DNA of 64,000 nt from Burkholderiales bacterium (lineage in GTDB: Bacteria; Pseudomonadota; Gammaproteobacteria; Burkholderiales; Nitrosomonadaceae). The DNA lies in assembly GCA_024235735.1 (NCBI GenBank), contig JACKLU010000009.1, positions 1 through 64,000 of the forward strand, given 5' to 3'. Below are positions 30,149 to 38,643 of the stretch, in pieces. The number at the start of each line of letters is the position of its first letter. The stretch's first letter is position 1. The translations under genes and the position numbers were made by a program. The notes under the pieces were generated by a model. The model searched no databases. It worked only from the letters and a program-made list of their open reading frames with translations, and had not been told where the DNA came from.

Positions 30149-31957
30149 ATGAAAAAATTATTAATCATGATTGTTTTGATGGTTCTTCCGGGGTTTGTCT
30201 GGGCTAAAGGGGGCGATCGGCGGATCACTTTTGAATTAAACGACGGACCGGGTAACTGGTATAGAAATGCAAATGGCCCGGTAGCCGGATTGGGTTCGCT
30301 TGCCGTAGGTACGCCGGGTGTTGAAGTTGTTTTCACAAGAGACGACTCCAATACCGTGCATACTTATACCAGCCTGCTTTATCCGACTGGTGCTAGAAAT
30401 ATGCCTTTTGATACCGATCCCCAAAAAGGCAGTGAAAGTATCACGTTAAGGACGCCTGGCTTGTATGTCTTTTTCTGTCAGGTGCATCCCTACATGCTCG
30501 GCGCAGTGATCGTGGATGATCCGAATACCAAAGGTCTCGACCTCGGTGAAACGATTACGTTGATTAATGGCATTACCGTGCCTACCAGCAGCGATCTGGC
30601 AACACGCCTGCTGCGTGGTTTTATGGTATTGACCGAGCCGGGTAACTGGCAAAATTTCTCCTCTTCCGATCCATGGCATATTAATTATCCAAGTGTTCCT
30701 GTACGCATTACGGGGGGCGCAGTGATTGATCTCGCTAGCGTGCTAGAAGCCCGCTATGGCAACGATACTGCATTGCCATCGCTGCTGACTCCTCCACCGG
30801 GTGTAGGCGAAGTCTGGGTAAACACGCAATTTGAGAAAACTGCCAACAAACGCAAGCCGGGAGCGGCTGCTGTAGTTGATGCAACAACCTGGCAAGTAAA
30901 ACGCAAGGTTTTCTTGCCGGATATCGAGATGAACAATCCGCACAATATGTGGACCGACCGCGATCAAAACCTCATTTATGTCACGGAATGGTTTGACAGC
31001 AAACTGACGATATTTGACCGAGTGTCCGGGCAGCTTATTGACCGGCTTCAGGTTGGAGAAGCACCGGCGCATGTCATGACGCGTGTAGATACCGATCAAC
31101 TGCATGTTTCTATCAACGGTTCAGACGGGAATGAATCGGTCGTCGAGTTGTCACCGCTTGCTGGCGGCATTGAACGACGCATTGACGTCGGTCGGCCTGG
31201 TCCGCATGCGCATTGGATGGGACATGATGGCGGCACTATGGTAACCCCTAACGTATTTACCGGAGACTCAACCATTTATGACTTCGTGCGAGATGGTATT
31301 CAGGATATCGTTCCAACCGGTAGCGATGAAGCGCATCCTATCGCAACGGGGATGATGCCCGATTCCAGTAAATATTACGTTGCCAACTTTCTGGATAGTA
31401 CATTCACCGTTATTGAAACCGCAACAGGAAAGGTTTTAAAAACTATCAACCTGTTACAGAACTATGATCCTGTTAGTGGCGCGATAACTGGGCCCGTTGG
31501 CGGTTTGCCGATTCAAACCCCGGTCAGTCCGGATGGCATTGCCATGGTAACGGCAAATATTTTGACCGATACCATAACTATTGTGGATACCAAAACGGAT
31601 ACGCTGGTAGCTTCACTGTCTTGTGACGCCGGGTGTCATGGTGTGCAATTTGGCGCCAAGAAAGGCGGCGGCTATTATGCCTATGTCAGCAGTCAATCAG
31701 CCAATGTGTTGCAAGTAGTCGATATCGATCCTAACGGTGACGGCAATCCGAATGACGCTAAAGTCGTCGGCAGAATTTTGCTGACATCGGTTTCAAACAC
31801 TGCGTCAGATGACAGGATTACGGCGCATGATGGGATGGGGGGTCAGGGGTTGTTGCCTATTCCGGTGGTATATAACGGCTGGGTGCAGAATCTGCCGAAA
31901 AGCTGGAAAGACCAATTAACACCTCAGCAGCGTGATCCATTAAATTCATCAAAATAG
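30149..31957 (+). CDS. Secreted cupredoxin - YVTN beta-propeller fusion
   Basis: A 602-residue protein from ATG 30149, which gives a clear signal peptide (MKKLLIMIVLMVLPGFVWA). Residues ~22-125 form a cupredoxin domain with a full type-1 copper ligand set: His71, Cys110, His113 and Met116 (C-x2-H-x2-M in FFCQVHPYMLG). Residues ~215-580 are YVTN-type beta-propeller repeats (NMWTDRDQNLIYVTEWFDSKLTIFD in two halves, YYVANFLDSTFTVIETATGKV, GIAMVTANILTDTITIVDTKT). It would be periplasmic and could carry electrons or sense copper. The order is the reverse of nitrous-oxide reductase. I do not know a characterised homologue. Confidence 0.85.
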   Translation: MKKLLIMIVLMVLPGFVWAKGGDRRITFELNDGPGNWYRNANGPVAGLGSLAVGTPGVEVVFTRDDSNTVHTYTSLLYPTGARNMPFDTDPQKGSESITLRTPGLYVFFCQVHPYMLGAVIVDDPNTKGLDLGETITLINGITVPTSSDLATRLLRGFMVLTEPGNWQNFSSSDPWHINYPSVPVRITGGAVIDLASVLEARYGNDTALPSLLTPPPGVGEVWVNTQFEKTANKRKPGAAAVVDATTWQVKRKVFLPDIEMNNPHNMWTDRDQNLIYVTEWFDSKLTIFDRVSGQLIDRLQVGEAPAHVMTRVDTDQLHVSINGSDGNESVVELSPLAGGIERRIDVGRPGPHAHWMGHDGGTMVTPNVFTGDSTIYDFVRDGIQDIVPTGSDEAHPIATGMMPDSSKYYVANFLDSTFTVIETATGKVLKTINLLQNYDPVSGAITGPVGGLPIQTPVSPDGIAMVTANILTDTITIVDTKTDTLVASLSCDAGCHGVQFGAKKGGGYYAYVSSQSANVLQVVDIDPNGDGNPNDAKVVGRILLTSVSNTASDDRITAHDGMGGQGLLPIPVVYNGWVQNLPKSWKDQLTPQQRDPLNSSK

Positions 31958-32074
31958 TTTTTTGTTAACCAGTTTTCATCCATGAACATAACTCTATAAA
32001 TTAATTGTGATAATTCATGAAAATAGATGAGAATTCCAGTGGAAAGGTATGCAATTGTAGCCAAGACAGTGATT

Positions 32075-32118
32075 GGTTCATCCGGCAAGTGCGTACTTGC
32101 CGGATGAACCGATTTTTT
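32075..32118 (+). terminator. Rho-independent terminator, 16-bp stem
   Basis: GGTTCATCCGGCAAGT and its perfect complement flank the loop GCGT (32075-32110), followed by GATTTTTTG. It lies 117 bases after the cupredoxin gene stop. The near symmetry means it might also work from the minus strand. Confidence 0.75.
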
Positions 32119-32199
32119 GTTGAGATACTGGCGATGGACATCGGAGGAACTGGCCTTTCATTTGATGGATTAGTCACTGCTGTCCCGCTAATTTTCCTA

Positions 32200-32484
32200 T
32201 CAAAACAAAGTTGGTTGGTTATCATATTCGTATTGACTAGTAGGTGGATCGCCTCGCAGCAGTGTCATGAGATCACGTTTTTCAAACAGATTGAGCTGCA
32301 ATAACCGTATTATCTGCTGCATGCTGATCTGAATCGTTGACTGGAATTTGATGAACGCGATCAGTAAATAGACGCACAATGCGATCCAGATTTGCGTCAT
32401 GACGGCATTTTTGCTGGTTCCGACAAATGATTTGATTTTAAGGTTCTGTTTGATCCATTTGAAGAACATATCGAAGAAACCGAA
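32200..32484 (-). pseudogene. IS4-family transposase, C-terminal remnant
   Basis: The minus-strand frame ending at 32200 reads FFKWIKQNLKIKSFVGTSKNAV, then MTQIWIALCVYLLIAFIKF and IRLLQLNLFEKRDL, the familiar C-terminal third of IS4-type DDE transposases. The upstream (N-terminal) two-thirds, including the first catalytic Asp residues, is missing: at about 32450-32490 the sequence becomes an IS110 fragment on the opposite strand. Thus one insertion sequence has been cut by, or fused to, another. Confidence 0.75.
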
Positions 32485-33154
32485 CAGCGCATCGCACGAT
32501 TCGACCAGCATTTGCTCACTGGATTGGAAAGCGAACGCAACTGGCTGGTGTTATTACAAACCTTACTCGGCATTGATCTCATCGGTGCAGCCATGTTATT
32601 AGTAGAAATTGGCAACGATATGGATGCCTTTGGCAGCGCGGATCGTCTGGCTTCCTGGGTCGGCATCTGCCCAATAACGAATCGGCAGGCAAACATAAAT
32701 CCGGATGAACACGAAAAGGCGACAGGTATGTCCGTCGTCTTCTGTGTGAGTTTGTTCATGCCGCCAGCCGAGCCACTTCTGCATTCAAGGCAAAGTTCCA
32801 GTCACTCATCGTGCGGCGTGGGTACAAACGATCCATCATCGCACTACTGGGATACAAAATACTGCGTACCATTTTCTTCGAGACCTTTGCACGGCTACTG
32901 CGCGGCACGATAATCGCGTTAAAAATTTGCGAAAAATGCTCATTTACCCCGTGTAAACTCCGCTTTTTCGCAAATTTTTGCCTTATTCTCGCACCGCTCA
33001 TGACACCGTGCAAAGGTCTCTCTTCATGTTCAAGCGGCGCGAATATTACCGGGACAGCGCCACTGACTACGAGAAGATTTCTGTTCAGCGTAATGCCGCA
33101 CGCTGGATAAAGACGCTGATTCGGCACGGTTTAATCAAACCAGCCCAAGTCTGA
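32452..33154 (+). pseudogene. IS110-family transposase remnant, frameshifted, with a stop and a MITE insertion
   Basis: The plus strand first reads FEEHIEETEQRIARFDQHLL and LLGIDLIGAAMLLVEIGNDM, then ASWVGICP; near 32673 the frame shifts to NNESAGKHKSG, with an in-frame TGA at 32706-32708, and continues TRKGDRYVRRLLCEF, KFQSLIVRRGYKRSIIALLGYKIL and RTIFF. At 32880 a 141-bp MITE interrupts it. Beyond the element the same frame resumes as MFKRREYYRDSATDYEKIS and ends at 33154. The N-terminal catalytic DEDD half is missing. Thus four separate lesions are visible: truncation, frameshift, nonsense codon and insertion. Confidence 0.85.
32875..33025. mobile_element. 141-bp MITE copy 1, with 5-bp target duplication
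   Basis: The element spans 32880-33020 with 15-bp perfect terminal inverted repeats GAGACCTTTGCACGG and its complement. The direct repeat TCTTC flanks it (32875-32879 and 33021-33025). Removing the element and one TCTTC restores the IS110 frame across the junction, which proves insertion. An inner palindrome AAAAATTTGCGAAAA ... TTTTCGCAAATTTTT occupies the centre. It has no transposase. A second copy is at 49767-49907. Confidence 0.93.
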
Positions 33155-33462
33155 TTAAATGCCAATTCTAATATGACCTTGACTGGTCAGGATTATACTC
33201 GCCTGATTGGCTGTTTCTTTCACGTTAAATTTGCACTTATTTATACGAATCCGCTTGGTGTGTTCTGGGATGATTCAAAAGAAGGGAAGAACGGAAGATT
33301 AAAATGCTGTTAGAACGTTCTCGGATGCGGGCGGGTTGCACTGAGTTAACACTGATTTCAGTACAACCCTGTTTTATGAAGATTCAACACTCTTTTTCCA
33401 ATGATAAAAGGATTTCATTACAAGAAGTTGCAATTAGAGGATTTTTTTCTCGAGAGAAACGA
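33155..33462. other. Gap between IS110 remnant and small acidic gene
   Basis: Roughly 300 bases without a convincing gene. It presumably contains the 3' flank of the insertion remnants. The plus-strand frame crossing 33304-33648 has no ribosome-binding site and is antisense to the small acidic gene. Confidence 0.4.
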
Positions 33463-33627
33463 TCAGTAATTTCCGATTATTTCCCGTCGAATATCCTTGT
33501 CGTCAAAATAGCTGTCATCATCGGCACATTCCATTTCGTCGATAATTCTCGCCACACGACTATCCTCGAAAAGATCTTCAACAACACAATCGTCATCAAA
33601 CTTGTCAAAAGAAAATTCAATTTTCAT
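33463..33627 (-). CDS. Small acidic protein, unknown function
   Basis: A 54-residue protein starting at ATG 33627, chosen because a near-perfect ribosome-binding site, AAGGAGGTG, lies 7 bases upstream. The sequence is strongly acidic (FDKFDDDCVVEDLFEDSRV, then EMECADDDSYFDDKDIRR) with a basic end. The strong initiation signal argues for a real gene. No family is recognised. Small acidic proteins can be anti-activators, DNA mimics or metal binders, but nothing here decides. Neighbours are insertion remnants and the crp/fnr-type gene, divergently placed. Confidence 0.6.
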   Translation of the reverse strand: MKIEFSFDKFDDDCVVEDLFEDSRVARIIDEMECADDDSYFDDKDIRREIIGNY

Positions 33628-33905
33628 TTTAAACACCTCCTTGATTAAACTGGGCAAATCTATTAGACATCAATTAGCGTATCTGTAAAAGCGAAGAAAG
33701 TCAGTGATTTATCCCACAATTCCCTTTTTGGGTGTGCAAGTAATTCTTTCTGGGAAGGAAACTGTCGTTTCCTGCGCTGTCCTGTCGGGTCGTCAGATTC
33801 ACTTATTTCAGGAAAATCAATCCTATGCTAGTATTTAACCTAAACTGGGAATCCAGGTTTAAGGATCTGGCCAATACATGAATAATAATCTGGGGAGAGC
33901 AATGG

Positions 33906-34628
33906 ATGCCTACACTGCGCCAAATTCCAATTGACCGGGCATGTGCGATGCTTTCGGCCATAAAGGAATTTCACGACCTGTCCGCTTCTGATCTGGAAGA
34001 GATCGCCAGGCAGTGCAGCTGGTATCGTTATGAAGAAAACGAAGAAATTGTACATTTTCAGGATAAATCGAACAGTGTCTTTTTTATTGCTCAGGGCGAC
34101 ATAAGAGTCACTTATCATGCGTTATCCGGGCATGAAGTCATTCTGTGCGATCTGACAACCGGAGAAATGTTTGGCGAATTAACCGCAATCGACGGAAAGT
34201 CCCGCTCGGCGACAGTCATCGCCAGAAACAGCGTACTGCTGGCCTCCCTGACAGCTATTGATTTCAAAAATGTTATCTATGCCAGCCGTCAGGTGGCCGA
34301 GGCCATACTCAAACGGCTTGCGAGTGAAGTGCGCCGATTAACAGAGCGCGTTTACGATTTCAGCACACTCGCTGTCAGCAACCGCATACAGGCTGAACTG
34401 TTGCGTCTGGCGAAAAACCATATGACGGGCCCCAATGTTGCGGTTGTCTCTCCTTCTCCGACACACTTTGATATCGCCAATCTGGTCAGCACGCACCGCG
34501 AGGCCGTAACGCGAGAACTCAGCAATCTGGCCCGCAACAACCTGATTTTGCGGAAAGGGCATGATCTGCACATTCTGGATGTGGCAAGACTGACGGATAT
34601 GGTCAATCTGGTGCGCGGCAGTAGTTGA
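33906..34628 (+). CDS. Crp/Fnr-family transcription regulator
   Basis: A 240-residue regulator. Residues ~25-140 form a cyclic-nucleotide-binding fold (VFFIAQGDIRVTYHALSG, GEMFGELTAIDGKSRSATVIA with the phosphate-cassette-like GELTAIDGKSRSA). Residues ~160-235 contain the helix-turn-helix (THFDIANLVSTHREAVTRELSNLARN). No Fe-S cysteine cluster of the Fnr type is present at the N-terminus, so a Crp-like small-molecule effector is more likely. ATG 33906 follows GGGGAGAGC. No target gene can be named. Confidence 0.9.
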   Translation: MPTLRQIPIDRACAMLSAIKEFHDLSASDLEEIARQCSWYRYEENEEIVHFQDKSNSVFFIAQGDIRVTYHALSGHEVILCDLTTGEMFGELTAIDGKSRSATVIARNSVLLASLTAIDFKNVIYASRQVAEAILKRLASEVRRLTERVYDFSTLAVSNRIQAELLRLAKNHMTGPNVAVVSPSPTHFDIANLVSTHREAVTRELSNLARNNLILRKGHDLHILDVARLTDMVNLVRGSS

Positions 34629-35319
34629 GTAAACCCGGGTTGCCGGCGCGTGCACTCGATGTACAGACGATTTTTTCTCTGTTTTTATACCTTTCGCAGG
34701 TTCCGGGCAGAATTTTCCAGTTCTTCCTTGTTCATCGCCCCATTCCTATTCTTCGGTTAAACAATTAATTCGAATGGTGAATCACACGATGGTATTTAGG
34801 ATTAAGGGATCTGGCTGATTTACAATAAACCCCGTTCAGCGAATGTTAGGCGATGGTAGTTCGAGAGGGCTAAAGTCGACACGTGCATAGCCAAGCGGCA
34901 TTGACCATGTCAACCGGTTCAAAGCAGCTTTCCAGTTTTTTATCGGCATTACCCAGTTTCTGGAAGCTTCTTGAATTGCCGGAAAAATGATTTTTTTGGT
35001 GTGATCTGAAGTGTTCTGGTCTTCATGGAATCCGCAGTTTCATAAAATTAATCAATGAAATTGAGGACGAAAGATGGAGAAATTACCCCGTACAGGATGT
35101 AACCAGGGATTCACCAGTGAGCACGAGAGATTTATAGTGCAAAACGCCCGCGTAATGATTTGGCAGATCAGGGTGTGCAAACGATACCGTATCAGTCCGA
35201 ACATTACGACAGAAACTGGGTTTGTGTTGCAAGTAAAAACGGTAGCTTAAGGTGACAACCGACTCCGGGCATCTATTCGCCAATTGCCCCTGATGTTTTG
35301 AGTAGGAATTTGCAAGTAG
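34629..35319. other. Gene-poor region with decayed sequence
   Basis: About 690 bases. The only possible gene is a 58-codon frame at 35074-35250 (listed separately). The stretch near 34797-34822 loosely repeats the leader of the Crp/Fnr gene at 33834-33870 (shared GTATTTA, GGATCTGG). Confidence 0.4.
35074..35250 (+). CDS. Short open frame, possible IS3-type OrfA remnant
   Basis: A 58-codon frame beginning MEKLPRTGCNQGF, preceded by TTGAGGACGAAAG, a plausible ribosome-binding site. The opening residues are a little like the N-terminus of IS3-type OrfA proteins, but the rest (RFIVQNARVMIWQIRVC) has no helix-turn-helix continuation. It may be a decayed transposase start or a chance frame. Confidence 0.25.
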   Translation: MEKLPRTGCNQGFTSEHERFIVQNARVMIWQIRVCKRYRISPNITTETGFVLQVKTVA

Positions 35320-35697
35320 CGCCTGAAAAAGCGTGAGCGAGCGATATCAGTGTGCCGCAGCAAATCCTCGTTCAAGTGTCTAAAACGCTTAGATGACATC
35401 AAAATCGGAGAGCGATGTTGCTTCGGTATCAGCAGGCAGTGCCTGCTGATAGACTGCATGGTGCCCAGCATAGAGGCGGTGCGAGTCTGATTCAGGCTTT
35501 TACGTTGAGCTGCGGGAATCTTCGATGGCAATGCTAAGGGAAAGACACAAATGCAATTATATAAGGTCGACAGTGCCGAAGTGCCATCAAGGGGCGGAAC
35601 TGTCCGTAGTAGCGTTGAAATGACTGTAATGGTCATGGAGCAAAGGGTCGGCGTTATTCAACCGAAATTTTCGGTCAACAGCCATGTAATGGTCGGT
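35320..35697 (+). mobile_element. Probable group II intron 5' fragment (no reverse transcriptase)
   Basis: The plus-strand text resembles the RNA-domain and ORF-leader part of bacterial group II introns: CATGGTGCCCAGCAT, GGTGCGAGTCTGATT, GTTGAGCTGCGGGAATC, GGCAATGCTAAGGGAAAGAC and CAAATGCAATTATATAAGG, then a leader frame containing GGTVRSSVEMTVMVMEQR. The recognition is from memory of such leaders, not alignment. The intron-encoded reverse transcriptase is absent: after 35697 the sequence runs into the HD-GYP gene. So it is a truncated remnant; exact ends are uncertain. Confidence 0.45.
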
Positions 35698-35774
35698 TAA
35701 ATTATTATGAGTTCAGGGTTTTTCATAAATAAGAAAGCAATTTTAGAGGTAAATATTCTTCGACATTATTCATT

Positions 35775-36905
35775 TTATCCGTAAACATCTTCATTGAACT
35801 GACATTGTATTCGTTCGATCTCGGCGCGATGTTCGATGAGTGCGTTGACGCAGTCGACATCGAGTTTTTCTCCGGCTAATTGTCTGAGTGTGTCGAAGGC
35901 CCGATCGTTGCTCCAGGCTTCCTTGTATGGTCGGCGTGAAGTCAGCGCGTCGAAGATATCGGCGACTGCCACAATGCGTGCTTCAAGCGGAATATCGTGA
36001 TTGATTTTGCCGCACGGATAGCCACTGCCGTTGACTGCTTCGTGGTGGAATTCGGCAATGTTTCTCAGGATATCGATATGCGCAATACCGTCCAGGCTGA
36101 AGTTTGCGACGATTTCATCGATCATTTCCCGGCCTCTGCGCGCATGCGTGTTCATGATTTTTCGTTCTGACGCACTCAGTGGCCCCGGTTTTAACAGAAT
36201 ACTGTCCGGAATGGCGATCTTACCGATGTCATGCAGCGGCGAAAACATAAAAACATATTCGATATACTCATCGTTAAGCTGATATTGTCTGGCCAGCGAT
36301 TGCGCTATCAACCGGCTGTATCGCGACATGCGATCCAAATGGCTGCCTGTTTCGGGGTCACGCAGATGGGTGATCTTTCCGGTAGTTTTCAATGCGGCGT
36401 TCATCACATGAATGGTGGACAATTCACTGATGACCATCAGCGCGATCAGATGGCCAAAAACATCAAGTTCTCTGAGCGCTTTTTCGGTAAACACATTGGT
36501 TTGGTACGAATTGAAGAAAAGAAACCCGATAAATTCGCCCCCGTGAAACATCGGCATGGTATAACTGGCGGCATAGCCTTGGCGACCGATGCGCTTGGTA
36601 TGTTCCTGGTTGCCTTGCTCAAAAGTAATCAGGTTATTGACAACGCGGGGGCGCTTTTTTTCCAGTATTTCCTTTAGCGACCTCGCCTGATTCAGCGGTA
36701 TTTGGTAGTTATTCAATGGATTGTCTTCACCGCTGCTGTCGATATAAGTTCTTAGAACATGGGTTTGTGAATCGAATAACGTCACGGCAATGCGTGCTAC
36801 AAAATCAAGATTCTGTTGAATAACCCGATGCGCGCTGACAAGCTTGTCTTTCAACGGCAAATGGCTGTTTAAATCTTCCAGTGCATCTCTATGATTAAAC
36901 ATCAT
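35775..36905 (-). CDS. GAF-like / HD-GYP domain protein (putative c-di-GMP phosphodiesterase)
   Basis: About 376 residues from the preferred start at 36905 (MMFNHRDALEDLN); the frame is open to 37076 but the extension is unlike the family. The N-terminal half resembles a GAF sensor domain (TLFDSQTHVLRTYIDSSGED, YTMPMFHGGEFIGFLFFNSY). The C-terminal half is HD-GYP: HDIGKIAIPDSILLKPG supplies the HD pair and FHHEAVNGSGYPCGK the GYP motif. It should hydrolyse c-di-GMP, often controlling biofilm. No partner gene lies next to it. Confidence 0.88.
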   Translation of the reverse strand: MMFNHRDALEDLNSHLPLKDKLVSAHRVIQQNLDFVARIAVTLFDSQTHVLRTYIDSSGEDNPLNNYQIPLNQARSLKEILEKKRPRVVNNLITFEQGNQEHTKRIGRQGYAASYTMPMFHGGEFIGFLFFNSYQTNVFTEKALRELDVFGHLIALMVISELSTIHVMNAALKTTGKITHLRDPETGSHLDRMSRYSRLIAQSLARQYQLNDEYIEYVFMFSPLHDIGKIAIPDSILLKPGPLSASERKIMNTHARRGREMIDEIVANFSLDGIAHIDILRNIAEFHHEAVNGSGYPCGKINHDIPLEARIVAVADIFDALTSRRPYKEAWSNDRAFDTLRQLAGEKLDVDCVNALIEHRAEIERIQCQFNEDVYG

Positions 36906-37342
36906 CGGAATAATCGCTTGTATTTGGAAAGGCGGTGGTTTGAACAGTCCTGTCCAGATTAGCTTTCTCAATACAGAAAAAAGAGCACCCTTGAAAACAA
37001 AGGTGCCTGATTTTAGGGGAGAAATGAGCAGGTTGGAGTCCAAGGGAGTAAAGACCACAAGCTGCTTGACTGCCATTGTACCGCTAATACTGATATACGA
37101 TTGCTCGAATAATCATCGGTTTGCATGCCATTTCTGGGGATCGGGGTGTATGCTGTGCGCTGCGTGTAAGAAATCGTAGTCTGGACCTTGTATTAGAGCT
37201 ATTGCTTGTCTGCCGTTTTCTGGTCGCGCTTGAGTTCGAGCTGTAGACAAGGAATAATGCAATCTCGGTAGAGAAAGAGCTGATCAGCGGTTTATGGGAG
37301 CAATCGAAATCTTAACGCAGGTGGAAAAGAGAGAGCAATGAA
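36906..37342. other. Intergenic region before the WD40-like gene
   Basis: About 440 bases if the short start of the HD-GYP gene is right. No separate gene is supported. It should hold two divergent promoters. Confidence 0.4.
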
Positions 37343-38566
37343 ATGGCGAATTTTAAACAAATAGCTGATTTTGATGTTGCCCGGTATAGGGGTGTCCGTT
37401 CCGGGCTGGGCAAGTGCGCCGACGGATTCTTCCGGGATTTTTTTGTCGGCCATGACAATGCATTACCGGATGAAAGATTGCATGGCGCTTTCGATTGGGA
37501 CGGCGAGATCGTTTACGTTCCATGCGGTTACGAATCCGCATTTAATGCATGGTCAAGCATCGGCCGTTTTTTGAAACATGTTCAAAGCAATCATCATGAT
37601 GCTAGCCGGAAAGTCTGCTTTGTCAGGTATTGTACTGGTGTTGTTGATGGCGGCATCATTTTTGGCAATGACCGAATAATATTTTCAGCCTCCGTGCACA
37701 CAAGTACAGCAGTACAAAAAATTTTTGAGACAAAGGAGGGTTGCACGATTGATGTGCATTCTTTGTCGGTTACAGCTGATGGCACAATTGTTTTTAAGGC
37801 CGATCATGTTTTGTATATCCTGTCGCGTTCCGGCAATGCCATAACCGGGTATGTTACGCAGCCCATTCCTTTGAATTCCGGGATAAACAGGATCAAGCTT
37901 TTAGAACACAGACTGGATAGTGATTTTTCTTATGTGGCCGCCTGCGAAGCAAGAAAATCCGCTGCAAAACTTGGAGAGTCTGCGAAGTTATGGTTGGTCA
38001 GTCTGAAAAGCAGCAGTGTGATCAATCGACTTGAAATGGAGAGTATTCTCGATTTCAGCCGGCATCCCTACAAACCTGAGCTAGTTGTTCTGGGACAGAA
38101 TAAATTGACTTTGCTTTCGCTGCCGGATCTAAAGACAGTCCGGTCTGTAGCATTGCCTTTTGCAGGTGGAAATCCTGACCCGGTATGCGCCAATGCTGTC
38201 TATAGTCCTAACGGTCAGTATTTTGCTTTGACGTACGCGGGCAATGGCGATGTGGAAATTCGTGGCGCAGGTACTCTGGAAACTGTTTATACACTCAATG
38301 GACGGGGCTTTCCATTGGTCGATATGGCTTGGGACAGTACGGGAAATTATCTGGCGTGCAGATTCGCGGTACTGTTCGATCCGGTCAAATTCGAGTTGAC
38401 GGTTTTCGATATCCGTTCACAGGAAATAGTTTTTGACATCACCATCAATCATCAGAAAGAGACAGCAGAGAAGAGTCCTGAAACGGTTTTCAGATGGTCG
38501 CCTCGTGCCACGGAACTTGCCTGTTTAATCGACAATCAGAGAATCCGGATCTATAAACCGGCATGA
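37343..38566 (+). CDS. WD40-like beta-propeller protein, unknown function
   Basis: A 407-residue protein with no signal peptide. WD40/propeller-type repeats are recognisable: FDWDGEIVYVPCGYES, NAVYSPNGQYFALTYAGNGDVEIRG (two halves), MAWDSTGNYLACRFA, FRWSPRATELACLIDNQRIRIY. Such proteins scaffold complexes; no catalytic site is seen. It stands alone, 77 bp before purM, with the ribosome-binding site overlapping an upstream ATG at 37338 in another frame. Confidence 0.65.
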   Translation: MANFKQIADFDVARYRGVRSGLGKCADGFFRDFFVGHDNALPDERLHGAFDWDGEIVYVPCGYESAFNAWSSIGRFLKHVQSNHHDASRKVCFVRYCTGVVDGGIIFGNDRIIFSASVHTSTAVQKIFETKEGCTIDVHSLSVTADGTIVFKADHVLYILSRSGNAITGYVTQPIPLNSGINRIKLLEHRLDSDFSYVAACEARKSAAKLGESAKLWLVSLKSSSVINRLEMESILDFSRHPYKPELVVLGQNKLTLLSLPDLKTVRSVALPFAGGNPDPVCANAVYSPNGQYFALTYAGNGDVEIRGAGTLETVYTLNGRGFPLVDMAWDSTGNYLACRFAVLFDPVKFELTVFDIRSQEIVFDITINHQKETAEKSPETVFRWSPRATELACLIDNQRIRIYKPA

Positions 38567-38643
38567 GAAGATCATATTGTGTCCGGTTTGCTGTAAAATA
38601 GGCAACAAGAGGTACCATTCTTTTCGCAGCATCTTCAAATACC

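Noticed and set aside
32756..33127. Minus-strand 123-codon frame over the MITE
   Set aside because: It crosses the MITE and the IS110 remnant antisense; the same residues recur at 49763-49972 only because the MITE is repeated.
33304..33648. Plus-strand 114-codon frame
   Set aside because: Opposite to the small acidic gene, which has a far stronger ribosome-binding site.
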